A stretch of DNA of 64,000 bases from Dipetalonema caudispina (Eukaryota; Nematoda; Chromadorea; Rhabditida; Onchocercidae): positions 27,426-91,425 of the forward strand of contig JABVXV010000256.1 of NCBI GenBank assembly GCA_013365325.1, read 5' to 3'. The notes below the pieces were generated by a model. That model was not told the DNA's origin. It saw only the letters and a program-made list of their open reading frames with translations, and made no database searches. This document shows, piece after piece, positions 12,124-24,311 of this stretch. The position numbers and the translations under genes are program-made. How positions within the stretch are numbered: position 1 is the first letter of the stretch; the number at the start of each line of letters is the position of its first letter.

Positions 12124-14833
12124 AAAATTATGCTGATTTTATCATATAATTTCAGAATATCCTCAGAAACTGTCCGTATTTTTATCAACGAATATTTTTA
12201 TTTGCAATACTAAATTCAGACCGTTGGCCTTTTCATTCACCAATTGCAAATATAATTTAAAAGAATCTTCTGGAGAAGCATTTTAGATAAACATGCTGGT
12301 TTTAGATAAAAAATTTGTGAATTACCGTTTCGACAAAAAAAGAATTCTTGAATAATGAGTAATTGCTATAATGAAAATATAAAAAAATCTTTACCCCAAG
12401 CTTGAAACTATCTTTATAAATAAATTTAGAACCAAATAATACATACATCGTGAAAATAAATTTCGGGCTTTCATTATTATGCTTTTGTTATAGCCATTCA
12501 AAAATTTATTACACCAATAAATTAGATTTGATTATAATTGGCTGACTGCTCGCAGTAAAATTCATGCAAATTCTTTTGTTCTAATCAATATTCCATTAAA
12601 TCATTCTTATCACCGAGATAGCCTTTTAGCTTAATATACTTTTACTACTAGAAGAAAGGGAACACGAATCTGAACCTTAAGTGAATAATAAATGCAATTC
12701 AATTAAGACTCAAAAAATTGCTCATCATTGATAACACTTACAATTTTGTTATTTGGCATTATAATTGTCTCCGCCAAGATTTGTTGTCAAATCAGGTTGA
12801 CAAGATTTAAATTAAGTCACTATCTAAAAATGATATAGCGATAATAGAGTTGACATTTACAGAAGAACAATATGGCCAGCAAGTAGTAATGGGACTGATG
12901 GGATTTAAATCCAGCTCATTTCATACAAGGCTGCTAAGCTAAATTACAGATTGATTCCAATGCCATATATAACAACAAACTACAAATATGTTAAAAGATA
13001 TTAGGAGACGGAATTATCAGCGATGAAGACCTGTCACAAAAGGTAATTAAAATGAAATAGGACATTCCCGCACTGGTATTAATGTGGAAAAGTGGAAAAC
13101 GGGAAATCGCTATCAATGCTGATGTAAATCCGTTAACTGAAAAGCTAGCATGAGCATGTTCCAAACGTTCAACAACGAGCAAGCAGCAGTGGTCTTCCAC
13201 TGAATAAAATCGGTAACACTGGTCACTCAACATCCTAATTACGTAAAATTGTAGCAAATGAAATTCCGACCGTAAGAGGAGTAGGACATATCTCTCTCTC
13301 CCTACATATATATATATAATGGTGTGTAAAATGGAAAAAAGGGACATTTACAGCTGTGCTCTAATCTGCCACACAAAAACATAATTCACAACTGAGCTTT
13401 TATATGCCACACAATACGGATAAAAAAGATATTTGGACGACTGAAACTAAAAACGATTAAACTGGTTAGGATTGCTAGACCAAATGATTTAGTACTGCTG
13501 TTAGGAAAAAATACAGAAAATTATCAATCCAAATTGTGACATGAAATGCGACAAAAATAGAAAAACGATAGTACAAAAAAACAGTGATAACATGATTCAC
13601 AAATACACAACATAACTAAAGTGGAGAAATTATTATTGTCTAAATGGATGGATTCATTTTAAAATATGACTTGTTTAGTAGCGGAAGGAAGATTTATATG
13701 TACAAAGAAAGCAGCAATAATTATCACCAATTGTAGAAATTATATTCCTACCATAAATTTACTTCTTATTTTGAAGAAAAAGACAATGCCATATTACATG
13801 CTACTACAAAAAAAAAAAGAAATAAAAAACGGTTGCATTTTCGTGCACTTTACAAAGCTATTTGATTCACTTCAACGTATGCACTGCAAATGAACTAAAA
13901 AGATAAAGGAATTCCTCAAAAATTAGAATTGCATTGAATATATATAAATAGGCGCACGTAAATTATCAATTCATTGAAGTACAGAAAATGCACCTTTGAA
14001 AATTGCTAAAATTTTATAATTCTTTCAGAGCGAATGATGAATTCTAAAACACAAGAATTTGCTAACAATGAAGACATTATACATTGCAAAAGAACTTTTC
14101 TAAAAAATCCAGTCATCAAATCCACTTCCATATGTTCTCAGAATGAAGCAAGATATTCCTAAAATCTCTGCATTTGATGAAATTGATGGACCAGAAAAAA
14201 TGAAATATTTGTCGACAACATATGGATAAAGCTTATGCAGTGCAAATCATCATCGAAACACGGAATTTTTTGAATTCATCAGAATATCTGAATCGTACAA
14301 AGCTGCACAGTTATATAATGTCGAACAAGCTTATCAAACAAAAAAACTTAATAAGACTTTCATGAATGCAGATCCATTCCCTTGAAGAGAATTTATTACA
14401 ATTGCGCACACAGATAATAAAAGTGACAAAATAGCAAGTTAAACAAGCGAAAATATATAAAAATAAAACTGAAAGAAATCACATCTGAAATCCGAAACCA
14501 TCCGGAATCACGTAAAGGTCACCTTTTTGGATCACAAATGACTTATTCACGATTCAAGCTATCCATAGATCAATATAATAATACGGTTTCATCATGAAAC
14601 CACTTCATATTGAAAAAAAAGACGGAAAGAAGAATTTTTGAAAAAAGGGAGAATTATATTCAATATCGAATGATTGAAGTTGAATTTAATGAGAACCTGC
14701 AAATATGTACATGAAAAAGAACACTAGAGTAATAAAACAATAAGAGAGAGAGAGATTTTGCGAAGTCAGCGATTATCATTTCTGACAAAAGACTCGCATC
14801 AAAATTCATAAAGAAGCTTTTCATTATGTAAGG

Positions 14834-14865
<32 letters not shown>

Positions 14866-14907
14866 CCAGCTACTTTCTTTCCATAAAATTTTTAAAATAT
14901 ATGAGGT
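12124..14907. other. Intergenic, between convergent genes; no gene seen
   Basis: Lies between the 3' ends of the MAM-like gene and gsk-3, so it should contain both 3' UTRs. A 118-codon minus-strand frame at 12991-13347 has no splice context or recognisable protein and is probably chance. A TA dinucleotide repeat is listed separately. Confidence 0.5.
14835..14863. repeat. (TA)n microsatellite
   Basis: An uninterrupted TA run of about 29 bases lies 45 bases beyond the gsk-3 stop codon, in its likely 3' UTR. Confidence 0.9.
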
Positions 14908-17900
14908 TTATGCATCCGTTGAAGTTGGCTCAGTATTAACAGCTGAAGCTGAACCGCTTGGAACTCCTGCTGCTGTTGCTGTTGCTTCCACTGGTGACGA
15001 TGATGAATTACCTACTGCTGCTGCTGATCCTCCTAAAAATCGACAATTTTGTAAGTAAAAGCCAGAAATAAAAACTTCACAAAAGTAAGAACATCCGAAT
15101 TAATAAAGGTTTGCTTCTAATATTCATTAAGCCGAGATTCAAACAACTAAACATGGTCTGAACAAATCTAATAATACAGAAAAAATCAGACCTCTTGCAG
15201 AGTTCTGAGGTAAAAGAGCAGCATTAAGACTTGGTTCGATGCGCAATTCTTGTTCAGAGAAATCGAAAATTGGTGGTACTGGTCTACCATTTGGCAGTTT
15301 GCAATTAGGATGGCGTAACTCATCGAAAAATGTGTGAGCACATGCTTGAAGTGGTGACAACCGAGCGTTAGGCGTATATTCCAAAAGACGTGAAACGAGA
15401 TCGACCGCTTCCGAGGGAGTACGTGGACGGAACACCTGGAATTTAGAGTCTTCACACTCCTGATATATGATTGCTGAATAATACAGGTAATAACCGCATG
15501 AGCTGTGCCGATTAAGGAGTGATAATGCTTGTTAGCTACGTTAAGATGAATGATAGCATCGACTACACAATTCTACTTTCGAAAAATAGAAGAAGAAATT
15601 AATGAACTAGTAGACATACGCGTTGCCAAGGATTTGCTCTGATTTGTGGGAATCTGAAATCAGTATAATTTGGGTTCATCTGCTGTATTTGATCGCGTGT
15701 GGGTGTACCCAACACTTTAATGATTTCCACGAGCTGATCCACACCTGAGTCGCCTGGAAAAATTGGCTGTCCCAGCAGAAGCTCTGCAAGCACTGTTCCG
15801 GCTGACCAAACATCTAAAATTAAAAAACCTTAACGACAAAAAATTTAGATCCCAAGTTCAAATACCACTTTCAAGGTAAAATAATAGTGGAAAATGTAAA
15901 TATATATCTAAAAATCTTACCAATGCTCGTTGTATAATCCGTCGCGCCAAATATCAATTCAGGAGCACGATAGTAACTAAAAATAAAACACCATCTGTGA
16001 AAAAAAATCAAACCAAACAAAAACTGCAATAGGAATAGACGAAAATCCACAAACAAACACATGTCAACAAAACAATTTGATAAAAGTACCGAGAACAAAT
16101 GTAGGACACATTTGGTTCTCCTCTGACAAGATGTTTTGCAGAACCGAAATCACAAAGCTTCAGCACTGCTGAATCTGGATCGAGCAATAAATTCTGCGGC
16201 TTGATATCTCGATGACAAACACCCAAACTGTGAATATAAGCCAATGCTCGAAATAACTGGTACATATAGAGCTGAAAACACGGATGCTTCGACACACTTT
16301 ATCAACTAAACTTAAGATAATTGCAAGTTGACCGGAAAAAGGTTACCAATTGCAAGTCGGATTATTTTAAACGATACCTTTATGTAAAGTGCAGGTATTA
16401 TTTGTCGTTGTTTCGAGTAATGCCGTGCGACACGATAAACAGTCTCTGGTATATACTCCAGTATGAGATTTAAGAACAAGTCGTCTTTCTGGAAGCAATC
16501 AAAATAAGTTTTTTTCTTTTTGATTAGAAAAAGGTAATAATAAATCAGAAGAGAAGAGAAGAATTACCAATCTATATTTGAGCTAAGTGGTTTATCACTA
16601 AATAACCCGTTTGGTGTCTCCACCCCACAACAGAGACGTTTGAAGAGTGTATAGAGCAGAAAAAAGTGTGAGATGTAGCCTGACGGAAAATATCACACGA
16701 AAAGATTGGTAGTAAAAGTAATATGAAATGAAATACCTTTTCCCCGCTGGAATAAAAGAAATATTTCAATTTTACAATATTCTGGTGCTCCAATTTGCGC
16801 ATTATTTGCAGTTCGCGATTCTGAAAAACTTCGTCTCCAATGACCACTTTTAATTTCAAAATCTCCTACTCAATCAATAGATGAGTGATCAAACCTTCAC
16901 ATAAAGATTTTGCCGGTAAAAACACAATTTTGACAACAGTAATGAACAAACTACGACCGTCCGATGATCTACTAAACATTTTTAGTTCAAGAACAAAGAA
17001 AAACCCAACATTCCAGTTATTCCTGAACACTATGTCCTTGGAGGCTACAAGTTAATAATGAGGAAGAGGAATTTTATAGCAGTAATCATATGAACAGCGC
17101 ATACTTGTTTGCTCAAGTGAAATTCCTTTCCTCGTACTCAACTTGCCATTATGAATGAAAAAAAAGCCTTCCACTGCAACGTGTTACCGAACTTATAGTA
17201 TCATAAATACCGAAATTTATTGATTGCAAAATGTTAGGTTTACCTTGAACCTTTTGTCCTGCAAAACTTTCTTGATCGCCACAAGTTCATTAGTATCAGC
17301 AAGTTTGGCAAGATAAACCACTCCGAAAGAACCGTTGCCTATTACCTGGAAACGGTATGACAAAGGATGATAACCAAATAATAACTGACACAAAAGTATT
17401 TCAGAAAACAATTTAGTATCTTCGCTTCTTTTAAAATTGCTATGTTGGCGCTTGTTTCGACCATACTTTAGCATTGCTAGATTTTACCACTTACTGCCAC
17501 TCTAGCTAAGAGAAAACATACATCACGATATGCCTAAACGAAGTGTTCCTTATTATCCCTCGGACTATGTCATTAAACCATCAACGGACGGATGATAACT
17601 TTGATTTTCCTTACCCAGACAAATAAAAAAATCTCGAAATCTATGCATCCGGAGAAAAAAAAAAAAAAAAAAAAAACATGAGAGAAAACAGATTTCTACA
17701 GAGCGCCGATATGCATATAACTTTATCTCGTTATTTCCACATAGATCAGAATTAAATTATAACATTAGTTTCTGCTTTAGCAAACATAAATTCGAGTAAG
17801 TAACCTTGGTATCGGAGTACTGTACTTCAACCTGGCGGTCTGGTCCATAACCAGGTGTAGCGACCACAGTAGTTATTCGATTATCCGCTTTTGACGAGAA

Positions 17901-17915
17901 CAACTGTTTACTCAT
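14908..17915 (-). CDS. gsk-3: Glycogen synthase kinase 3 (shaggy/GSK-3 family)
   Basis: Serine/threonine kinase that phosphorylates pre-primed substrates in Wnt, insulin/glycogen and embryonic polarity pathways. Nine exons give 402 residues: 17805-17915, 17244-17345, 16737-16820, 16378-16488, 16090-16271, 15921-15976, 15620-15813, 15192-15435 and 14908-15032. Visible kinase landmarks are the glycine loop [10 protein letters not shown] (39-48), VAIKK with catalytic Lys62, HRDIKPQN with Asp158, DFG at 177-179 and the activating Tyr193 in SYICSRYY. Each residue is offset by 23 from the human GSK-3beta numbering (K85, D181, D200, Y216), so the core has no internal indel up to there. The N-terminus (MSKQLFSSK...) lacks the RPRTTSF motif carrying the Akt site Ser9 of vertebrate GSK-3beta. 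The last exon is an Ala/Ser/Thr/Pro-rich tail. The ATG lies 2 bases after an ACAG acceptor, suggesting trans-splicing. Confidence 0.97.
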
Positions 17916-20024
17916 TTCTGTTACCAAAAGCAGTGAATAAAGCGATCAGCTGAAGAAAACAAATAAAACTAGTCCCAATTTACATAAAGGTAGTACATAC
18001 ACGTTTGGAAATGAACACAGTGCTCTATAAGCAAAACCTATTTTCCATATTGTGAAAAATATTTTTTCCTTTCAAAAATCTACGCTTGGCAAAGAAGCAT
18101 AAAATAAAGGAATGTCACGCTACAAACAATATTAGTCGAGATTTTAGACATGTTCTAAAAGGATATATATTTTAATATACTCTAATGTGCAATAAAGTGG
18201 AAACATTTATGAACTTAAACTTTCGATCCCAACAATAATGTCAGAGCGAGGGGCAATTCCTAAGTTTTCAATCGTTTATGAACATCATTGTACGGTGATA
18301 TAAATCATCTTACAATGCTGCAAGTACTTACTCAGCGAATTGTCCCCAAATACACCCTTGTAAAGAAAAACTTTCTGAGAAAAGAAACATGCAAGGTCTA
18401 GGAGACATGGTTTTCAAGAATCCTTAATTTATAATTCATCTTGCAAATGTTAAAATCAAAACTCAGTTCAAGCACTGTTCCAGTTATTTATGTGAAATGA
18501 GGTGATAAATCCGTGAGGGATATCTCAATGCATGTTAGCAGATAAGTGAATAAATAAAAGAATAAACATACGTGCAATGTATTTAGAAGGATGGTGCCAG
18601 TAAGGAATATGAAATGCCACGTTCAGCTATCACCAAAATTATTAGTGTGCCGTTAGAAGATTACAGATATGGAAGACTTAATTTTTTTCTGATCGAGGTG
18701 TATTTTTACAGCCACATGTCTCTCATACAGCAACCTGCAATATATGCAGTAAGCTTACACTTTTCCTTCTCTTTTACTACATATTGCAGACGATAATTTT
18801 CTCACAAAAAGTCATGCTAAAACCATTTGGTTACATTTCCAGGCTGAGAATGATAATGATCCAAGTAATCTGGTATTTCGTTATCAGAATGGCGATGATC
18901 CAGTGCGATTAAGGGTACGATAATCCATGCACGATGTTTTAGTGCTAGTAACTTCATAAATCGAAATGCATCATTTACATTATCAGTTGTATACATTCTC
19001 AAGTTTCTCAACAATCAAAAACTTTGCAGTGGAAATCTTTTCGAATTTGACTACTTTGACACAATCTGTCCACCCTAATTCATCCTTAAACGATTAATTA
19101 CACTATCCCATAAAGTTAATAATAATAATTCCGGTCAGTTCTTTAGATTTCCTAAACATAATTCATAATATTATCAACAACAGTCAATTACTGAATATTT
19201 TAGAATACAAATCGACAACGCGAAATAACCACTACGTTACATAATTACATATCATATCAATCCTTCTCGTATTACCAACAAACCTAACTGAAACTTAATG
19301 AATTGCTCGAACTTTAATTAAAATTAAATATGTCACCCATTTTCTTTGCCCAATTTCCTCCATAAATACAAACACATACTATTTCCTTCTTATTATGGTA
19401 CAGTTTTCTTGAAAAAATACATGGACAAAGCAAGGAATGGAAAACTTGATAAGGAATTAAATGGAAATTTTGATTTTAATTTTTTTTTTTTTTTACTGAA
19501 AAGGAAACGGAATATACATCAAAACAGTGATGACGCGCTACCATAGCATGGCCAACATAAAATCAGATTTCAGGAACGGAACAAATAAGTAAAAAGAAAA
19601 AGAAGGAATATACGTCAACGATTTACGGATTAGAAATGACCATCTACTAGGCTCGGCCATACTTCTAACCACAATTCTCGGCCATATCTGTCACCTCTCA
19701 CATCCCTTCACCATTCACTTCAGCCGACGTGAAGCTTCCTATCGCCTTGTGGGTTTGTGGCCAATTTGCGAGTGTAACGAGTGGACCGTTCTGCTACAAA
19801 GAGTTCGTGTAGTCGGTTATTTCGAATATTCCGGAGGTTCCGTGGGTCGATTTCCTTATCGTCGTGGGTAGTCGTATTGTGCATTCCTCGATTTCGTCAG
19901 AAAATTTGGAGGTATCCCAGTTAGCAGTAAATCCCCTCGAAAAAGAAGATTCCTGGTAAGAAAAGTAACGGAATCAATTTCCTCCAAGGTATTCATTTAG
20001 TACGGGAATAAAGTTAATTCATCA
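17916..20024. other. Upstream region of gsk-3; no firm gene
   Basis: AT-rich to about 19600, then a less AT-rich stretch from about 19640 to 20000. Within it a minus-strand frame of 53 codons (19794-19952) follows a TTACCAG-type acceptor; it may be a non-coding 5' exon, promoter or chance. Small frames at 18614-18796 (+) and 18817-19014 (-) lack support. Confidence 0.35.
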
Positions 20025-20628
20025 CTAGATATATATGTCACACTCACGATGCGACGATAAAATTGTTGCCTTCCAGATATCCTGGAGAATACTGCAGGCA
20101 TGTAGAATGTTTGCCGTAATAACCGTAAATCTCAGTATCCGTTCCCTTTTGTCGCACAACGCCACGCTGAACTCCGGAAGCCTGCTCTTGTCGGAAATTA
20201 ACTCAGCTCTTTTTCTATCCACTGTTAATTGTGACGTAACACCTGCGAACCGGTTTGCAGTAGGTTCCTTTTTTTTTGCCTTCTCCTGGAATTTAAAACA
20301 AAATCGCAAAATCACCCCCTTTTTTTTTTTTTTTGTTTTGTTTTAAACTCATACACCAAGTGAAGTAATACAGTAACAAAGTGTATGCCGGCCAACGGTA
20401 ACTCGAAAAGGGTCGTCTGGAAATGATAGAATGGGTTTAGATTGAAAACAAAAAATTTTGAAATATGAGGTACCGTTTCCCTACCTTAGTATACTTGCAA
20501 CTATCACGTACACACGACACGTAGCGCGGCTGCCATATTGTTTTCGATTGCTTGAAGATTTCAAATTGATCAAGTCTAAATTGAAATAGGGCAACATATA
20601 TAGAGGCGAGTAAAAATCCTACCGACAT
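20025..20628 (-). CDS. Hypothetical two-exon small protein
   Basis: Exon 1 (20485-20628) starts with ATG 3 bases after a CTAG acceptor and ends at AAG|GTAGGG. Exon 2 (20025-20285) starts after AAATTCCAG and keeps phase 0, giving 134 residues. The N-terminus is hydrophobic (MSVGFLLASIYVALFQFRL), like a signal anchor. The second exon begins Lys-rich (EKAKKKEP) and is mixed-charge. I do not recognise the family. An alternative donor GTGAGTG near 20048 could extend it to further exons. The plus strand is also open over 20035-20346, so the exon 2 frame could be chance. Confidence 0.3.
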
Positions 20629-21597
20629 TTCCTAGGAACTCAGAAATGGAGTAATAACCCTGACCCGTTTAAATCTCTTGTTGATGCCACTTATTGCTAT
20701 CAGTAAAATAGGATGTCAGTCGTTCACTTCGCAGTAAAGGTAAAAGAAAGTTGTCGAAGAAACTTTACCTTTTAATATTGCAATACTGATTGAAAAGTTC
20801 GGTGATAACATTCAAAGAGATATATGCAGGTTAACTGCAGTGGGGAAGTCGATCACACTGGAGTCGGAATTTTTGATGATAAAGCATCACCTGTGTTCAC
20901 CAAGCTCAGCAGTATTTAATCCAAGGGAAATGTGACCTGAACAGCGTGTCTATTTCATAAAAGTCTTTCGCTTATCCATTATTCATGAATGCACCAGTAT
21001 TTACGTTACAACTCAGGATGGGTTGAGAGGTTAATCCTTTTACCGTTCCCAGTTCTCTTTAAATATGTACCCTTGTCTTCCCAATCTGCTTATGAAGAAT
21101 AATGAAAAGGACGGTCTTTGGAAAAACTGAACCAAAATTGTTGAAAAAAAAAAGAAAACGAATGATAAGAGTATGGTTAGCGTTACCACTACAAAATATC
21201 TTTTGATGGCAATTGTCAAACCGGATGAGGGAGATTCACCCTGCCCACACCCATTTCATCGTAGCCATAATTCTCTATGTATATTTTGAAAAACCGCAGA
21301 ATAAACAATCAGTTCACTTCAGCATCGCATATCCTCATAAGGTTCAATTCCTCACATTAGTTTAATTTGCATAATACTCTTGACTAGTAACCATGTTTTA
21401 TCACTTAAATTTGCATATACTCAATTTATTAGCTGACCGGTTTAAATAATATTTATTCAAGTGTTTCCTGTATACTGGAAACAAATAGGGAGAAGGAAGG
21501 ACGAGTTCTCGTGTTTGAAACATTCATGAAAGATTCAAGCGAACAAATTCATTCTTTAGAGTACAAATTCCATTGAAAACATTGCATTTGGTTAAAT
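20629..21597. other. Intergenic, nothing recognised
   Basis: AT-rich sequence between the hypothetical gene and the 3' end of the MyD88-like gene; short frames only. A minus-strand AATAAA near 21450 could serve as polyadenylation signal for the MyD88-like gene. Confidence 0.4.
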
Positions 21598-24311
21598 TCA
21601 ACCTATCGCAAATAATTTTCGGAACAGTTGCAGATGATTTGCAGGAAATTCATATACCAGTGTACTTTTCGCCCAGCCAAGAGGAAGCAGATCACGTTTT
21701 GTTCCCTGAAATAGCAACATTTTGATGTTTCAACTCTATCTTTGATATAATTTTCACACATCAGAAATTCCTTTTGCATAGAACTTCGTTCGCTTCGACA
21801 TATATCGACAAACCAAAAAAAGAAAAACGAAGTTTGTAAATGAATGACCGTAAACCATTGATCCTAGTCTTCCTACTATCATTTAAAAAATTTCAATTAA
21901 ATCGTGCTAATATTGTCATCAAATCAATCTATGCGACACATTCTCTACAGGCAGCACAGTTATTAAATCATGCAATCTACCTTTATGGTAGGATTGCCAG
22001 TGACTAAACCGTAGCTGAGGAAAAGTGTCCTTTTGGATGTAACTGATATTTCTAGATAATGCTTAACTCTTTCGTCTCTCATATCATGAAAAAAGCTCGC
22101 AGTACAGAAATACAGAAACTGAAAACTTTTACTAGACCTTGCCTTTTGCCCTCAACACAACATAAACAGCTGGAAAATAGTTCATCCTTTGGTTACCTGA
22201 AAAACTACAGCACAAAACCGTTGGTTACTTCCCCGTTCCATGAATTCACCATTCATAAGTTTATGTAAATATTGCTTCACGGTCACTGCTTGTTCATTTC
22301 CATTTGATTTTAACATTCCCATATAATCATCCGTGAAAACACAAACAATGCTAGATGCCTAAATTGATTGAGGTTTTAATTTAATTCTTTTTTTGTTTCG
22401 CTTAGACAAATACTAGTCAATAACCGGATAAAACAATAGAATGGCTCCCACTATTAAATCTTTATAAAATATGGGAACAAAATCCAAAACACAGAAGAAA
22501 CAGAAAAAAGGGACGTATTAAGTGAACATAAAAATTTTAATCCAAATTCTATAACAGCATTCCATATTTTGGCACAGTGGAAAGCAAAAGCTTGTGAGAA
22601 AACTAGGGAATGATTTCATTTTGTAGCTACCTTACTAAATGGATAGTTTTTCACATTTTTCGGTAAGCTTTGAATCATTTTTAAATAGTCAATCAAATAT
22701 TAAGCAGCGCAACTTACATCAGCGAATAAAGTATGTAAACCCTCAAACTGGCAGCTTGCTTCCAAATAATCGTCAATATCAAATGTTGACATGCTGATTT
22801 GCTCAGCTTTCTTCCTGAAATAAATAGTAGATTACGGAAAGATACTGTCAATTCTTTTATTATAATATTTGCTGGCAAATTTATACATTCCAAATCTCGT
22901 GAAATGATTTGATAAAATTTGGAAAAAAAGCGCATTTTACACCTGCTCAATTATAAGGCTGAACCAGACATTTTCTAAGCAGTTTTTTTTTTTTTTTTTT
23001 GATATAATCATTAGAAACATTTTGTTGACTAGCTTGAGTAACCAGAGAAAATACCTTAGGTTTTTCAGAAACCACTTATAATTTTTTCGCAATGCGATAC
23101 TTGTGATAAACTCATGGTGTGTCACCAAAATAACTGCAAAACATCATACTTCTTTCACAAAATATGTTTCGGTTTTTGGGGCATTTTAAGATAGGACCTT
23201 GAAAATATACACTTCTATTTGCATGAAAGTAGAGGTTTTATTTAGTGACAGTGAAAAATCACATTTCTGGTTGCTAACTACAGTATTAGCATTCGACGCA
23301 TTAGGACGTACAAAATTACTGGAAGAAGATGCAGAATATGTAAGAATATCGTTTTTTTCCACATTCACGAACGCACCTACAAATAGATGCCATAATGGAA
23401 TTCCATACAAAAGTAATGACAATAATCATCATATTTCCGCTTGAAAAAGAATGTCTGAATTTAATTCCTTTTAAAAGTAATTAGTCATTTCACGCTAAAA
23501 CTGGGGTTATTCATATCTCTAAAATAAGGATAACATACGGAAACAAACCAAACCTGAATCAGCGCTTAGTATTTTCGCATTACCACCAGTTCCCACTGTA
23601 TTCTCAAGATAAGGTTGGAGTGATAAAAGTGCATCGACCCGATTGATTTTTGCCAATATATCAAGTAAATTTTTTAAAGGACGATGAGCAATTTTTCTTA
23701 ATACATCCGCAGTTGGGTTTGCAGATGTTCGTAAGTGCTGGAAATGAGTTGTCCAATCAAAAAAGTTGATAATTTTATAACATTCAAACGTATGAAGTTT
23801 CTAAGAATGCCATGATTCACTACAAATTAACATGAAATTTAAAATTTCCCATAACAGGAAATTATACAAACCATGATTTCGCTATTAGAGAAACCAAATT
23901 CGGCAGCAACGTACTCCCAGTTCAGCATTGACCCACGTGACGGAGGATTAAGGCAAAGTTCTACTTCCTGTAATCCACGCGTTGGTAAACTAGTAACAGA
24001 GATATTTTCGGGAATTTCCGGGATTAAATCCCATGCACATGGAGGAGGACTGTTGAATGAGAACAAGGAAACCGATTCCTTTCCGTTATCCTAAAAATAA
24101 AATTCCAACATTCCTGAATTCATGTATGTATTTAGTCTGTTAGTTCAATACAATACCTCAGCTGATGGTTATGGATAATCTGTCTGTTATTTTGTTTGTT
24201 TACCAAAATATTTGATAGACAAACTTGATTTAAGACAACAGCAGCAGTTGGATATATATCGCTATCGAGCTCAATGTCCAGCGACACCGACTGTGGTCCA
24301 GAAATGTCCAT
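21598..24311 (-). CDS. MyD88-like death-domain adaptor, TIR region not recognisable
   Basis: Seven exons keep phase and give 302 residues, close to human MyD88 (296): 24204-24311, 23872-24090, 23554-23737, 23263-23376, 23055-23133, 22718-22814 and 21598-21705. Residues about 68-153 form a death domain whose pattern follows MyD88 rather than IRAK: LPTRGLQEVELCLNPP, LNWEYVAAEFGFSNSEI, HLRTSANPTADVLRKI, LLDILAKINRVDALLSLQPY. The C-terminal half is where MyD88 carries its TIR domain. Here it shows only loose echoes: AFVNVEKND, FILVTHHEFITS, and KRDLLPLGWAKSTLVYEFP near the end. No clear box 2 (RDxxPG) is placed correctly and there is no final FW motif. The donor of exon 4 (T|GTGATT) was chosen to keep phase, so exons could be missing there. 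By family knowledge, MyD88 links Toll/IL-1 receptors to IRAK/Pelle kinases. Death domain confident; name and C-terminus tentative. Confidence 0.65.

Noticed and set aside
12991..13347. 118-codon minus-strand frame
   Set aside because: No splice context, no domain, Leu/Phe/Ser-rich composition as expected from AT-rich DNA; probably inside a 3' flank.
21335..21360. tRNA-like T-loop GGTTCAATTCC
   Set aside because: The flanking bases do not form a full T stem and no acceptor, D or anticodon arms could be built around it.
21598..24311. Assignment as IRAK/Pelle kinase
   Set aside because: The death domain could suit Pelle, but no kinase motifs (GxGxxG, HRD, DFG) follow on the minus strand.
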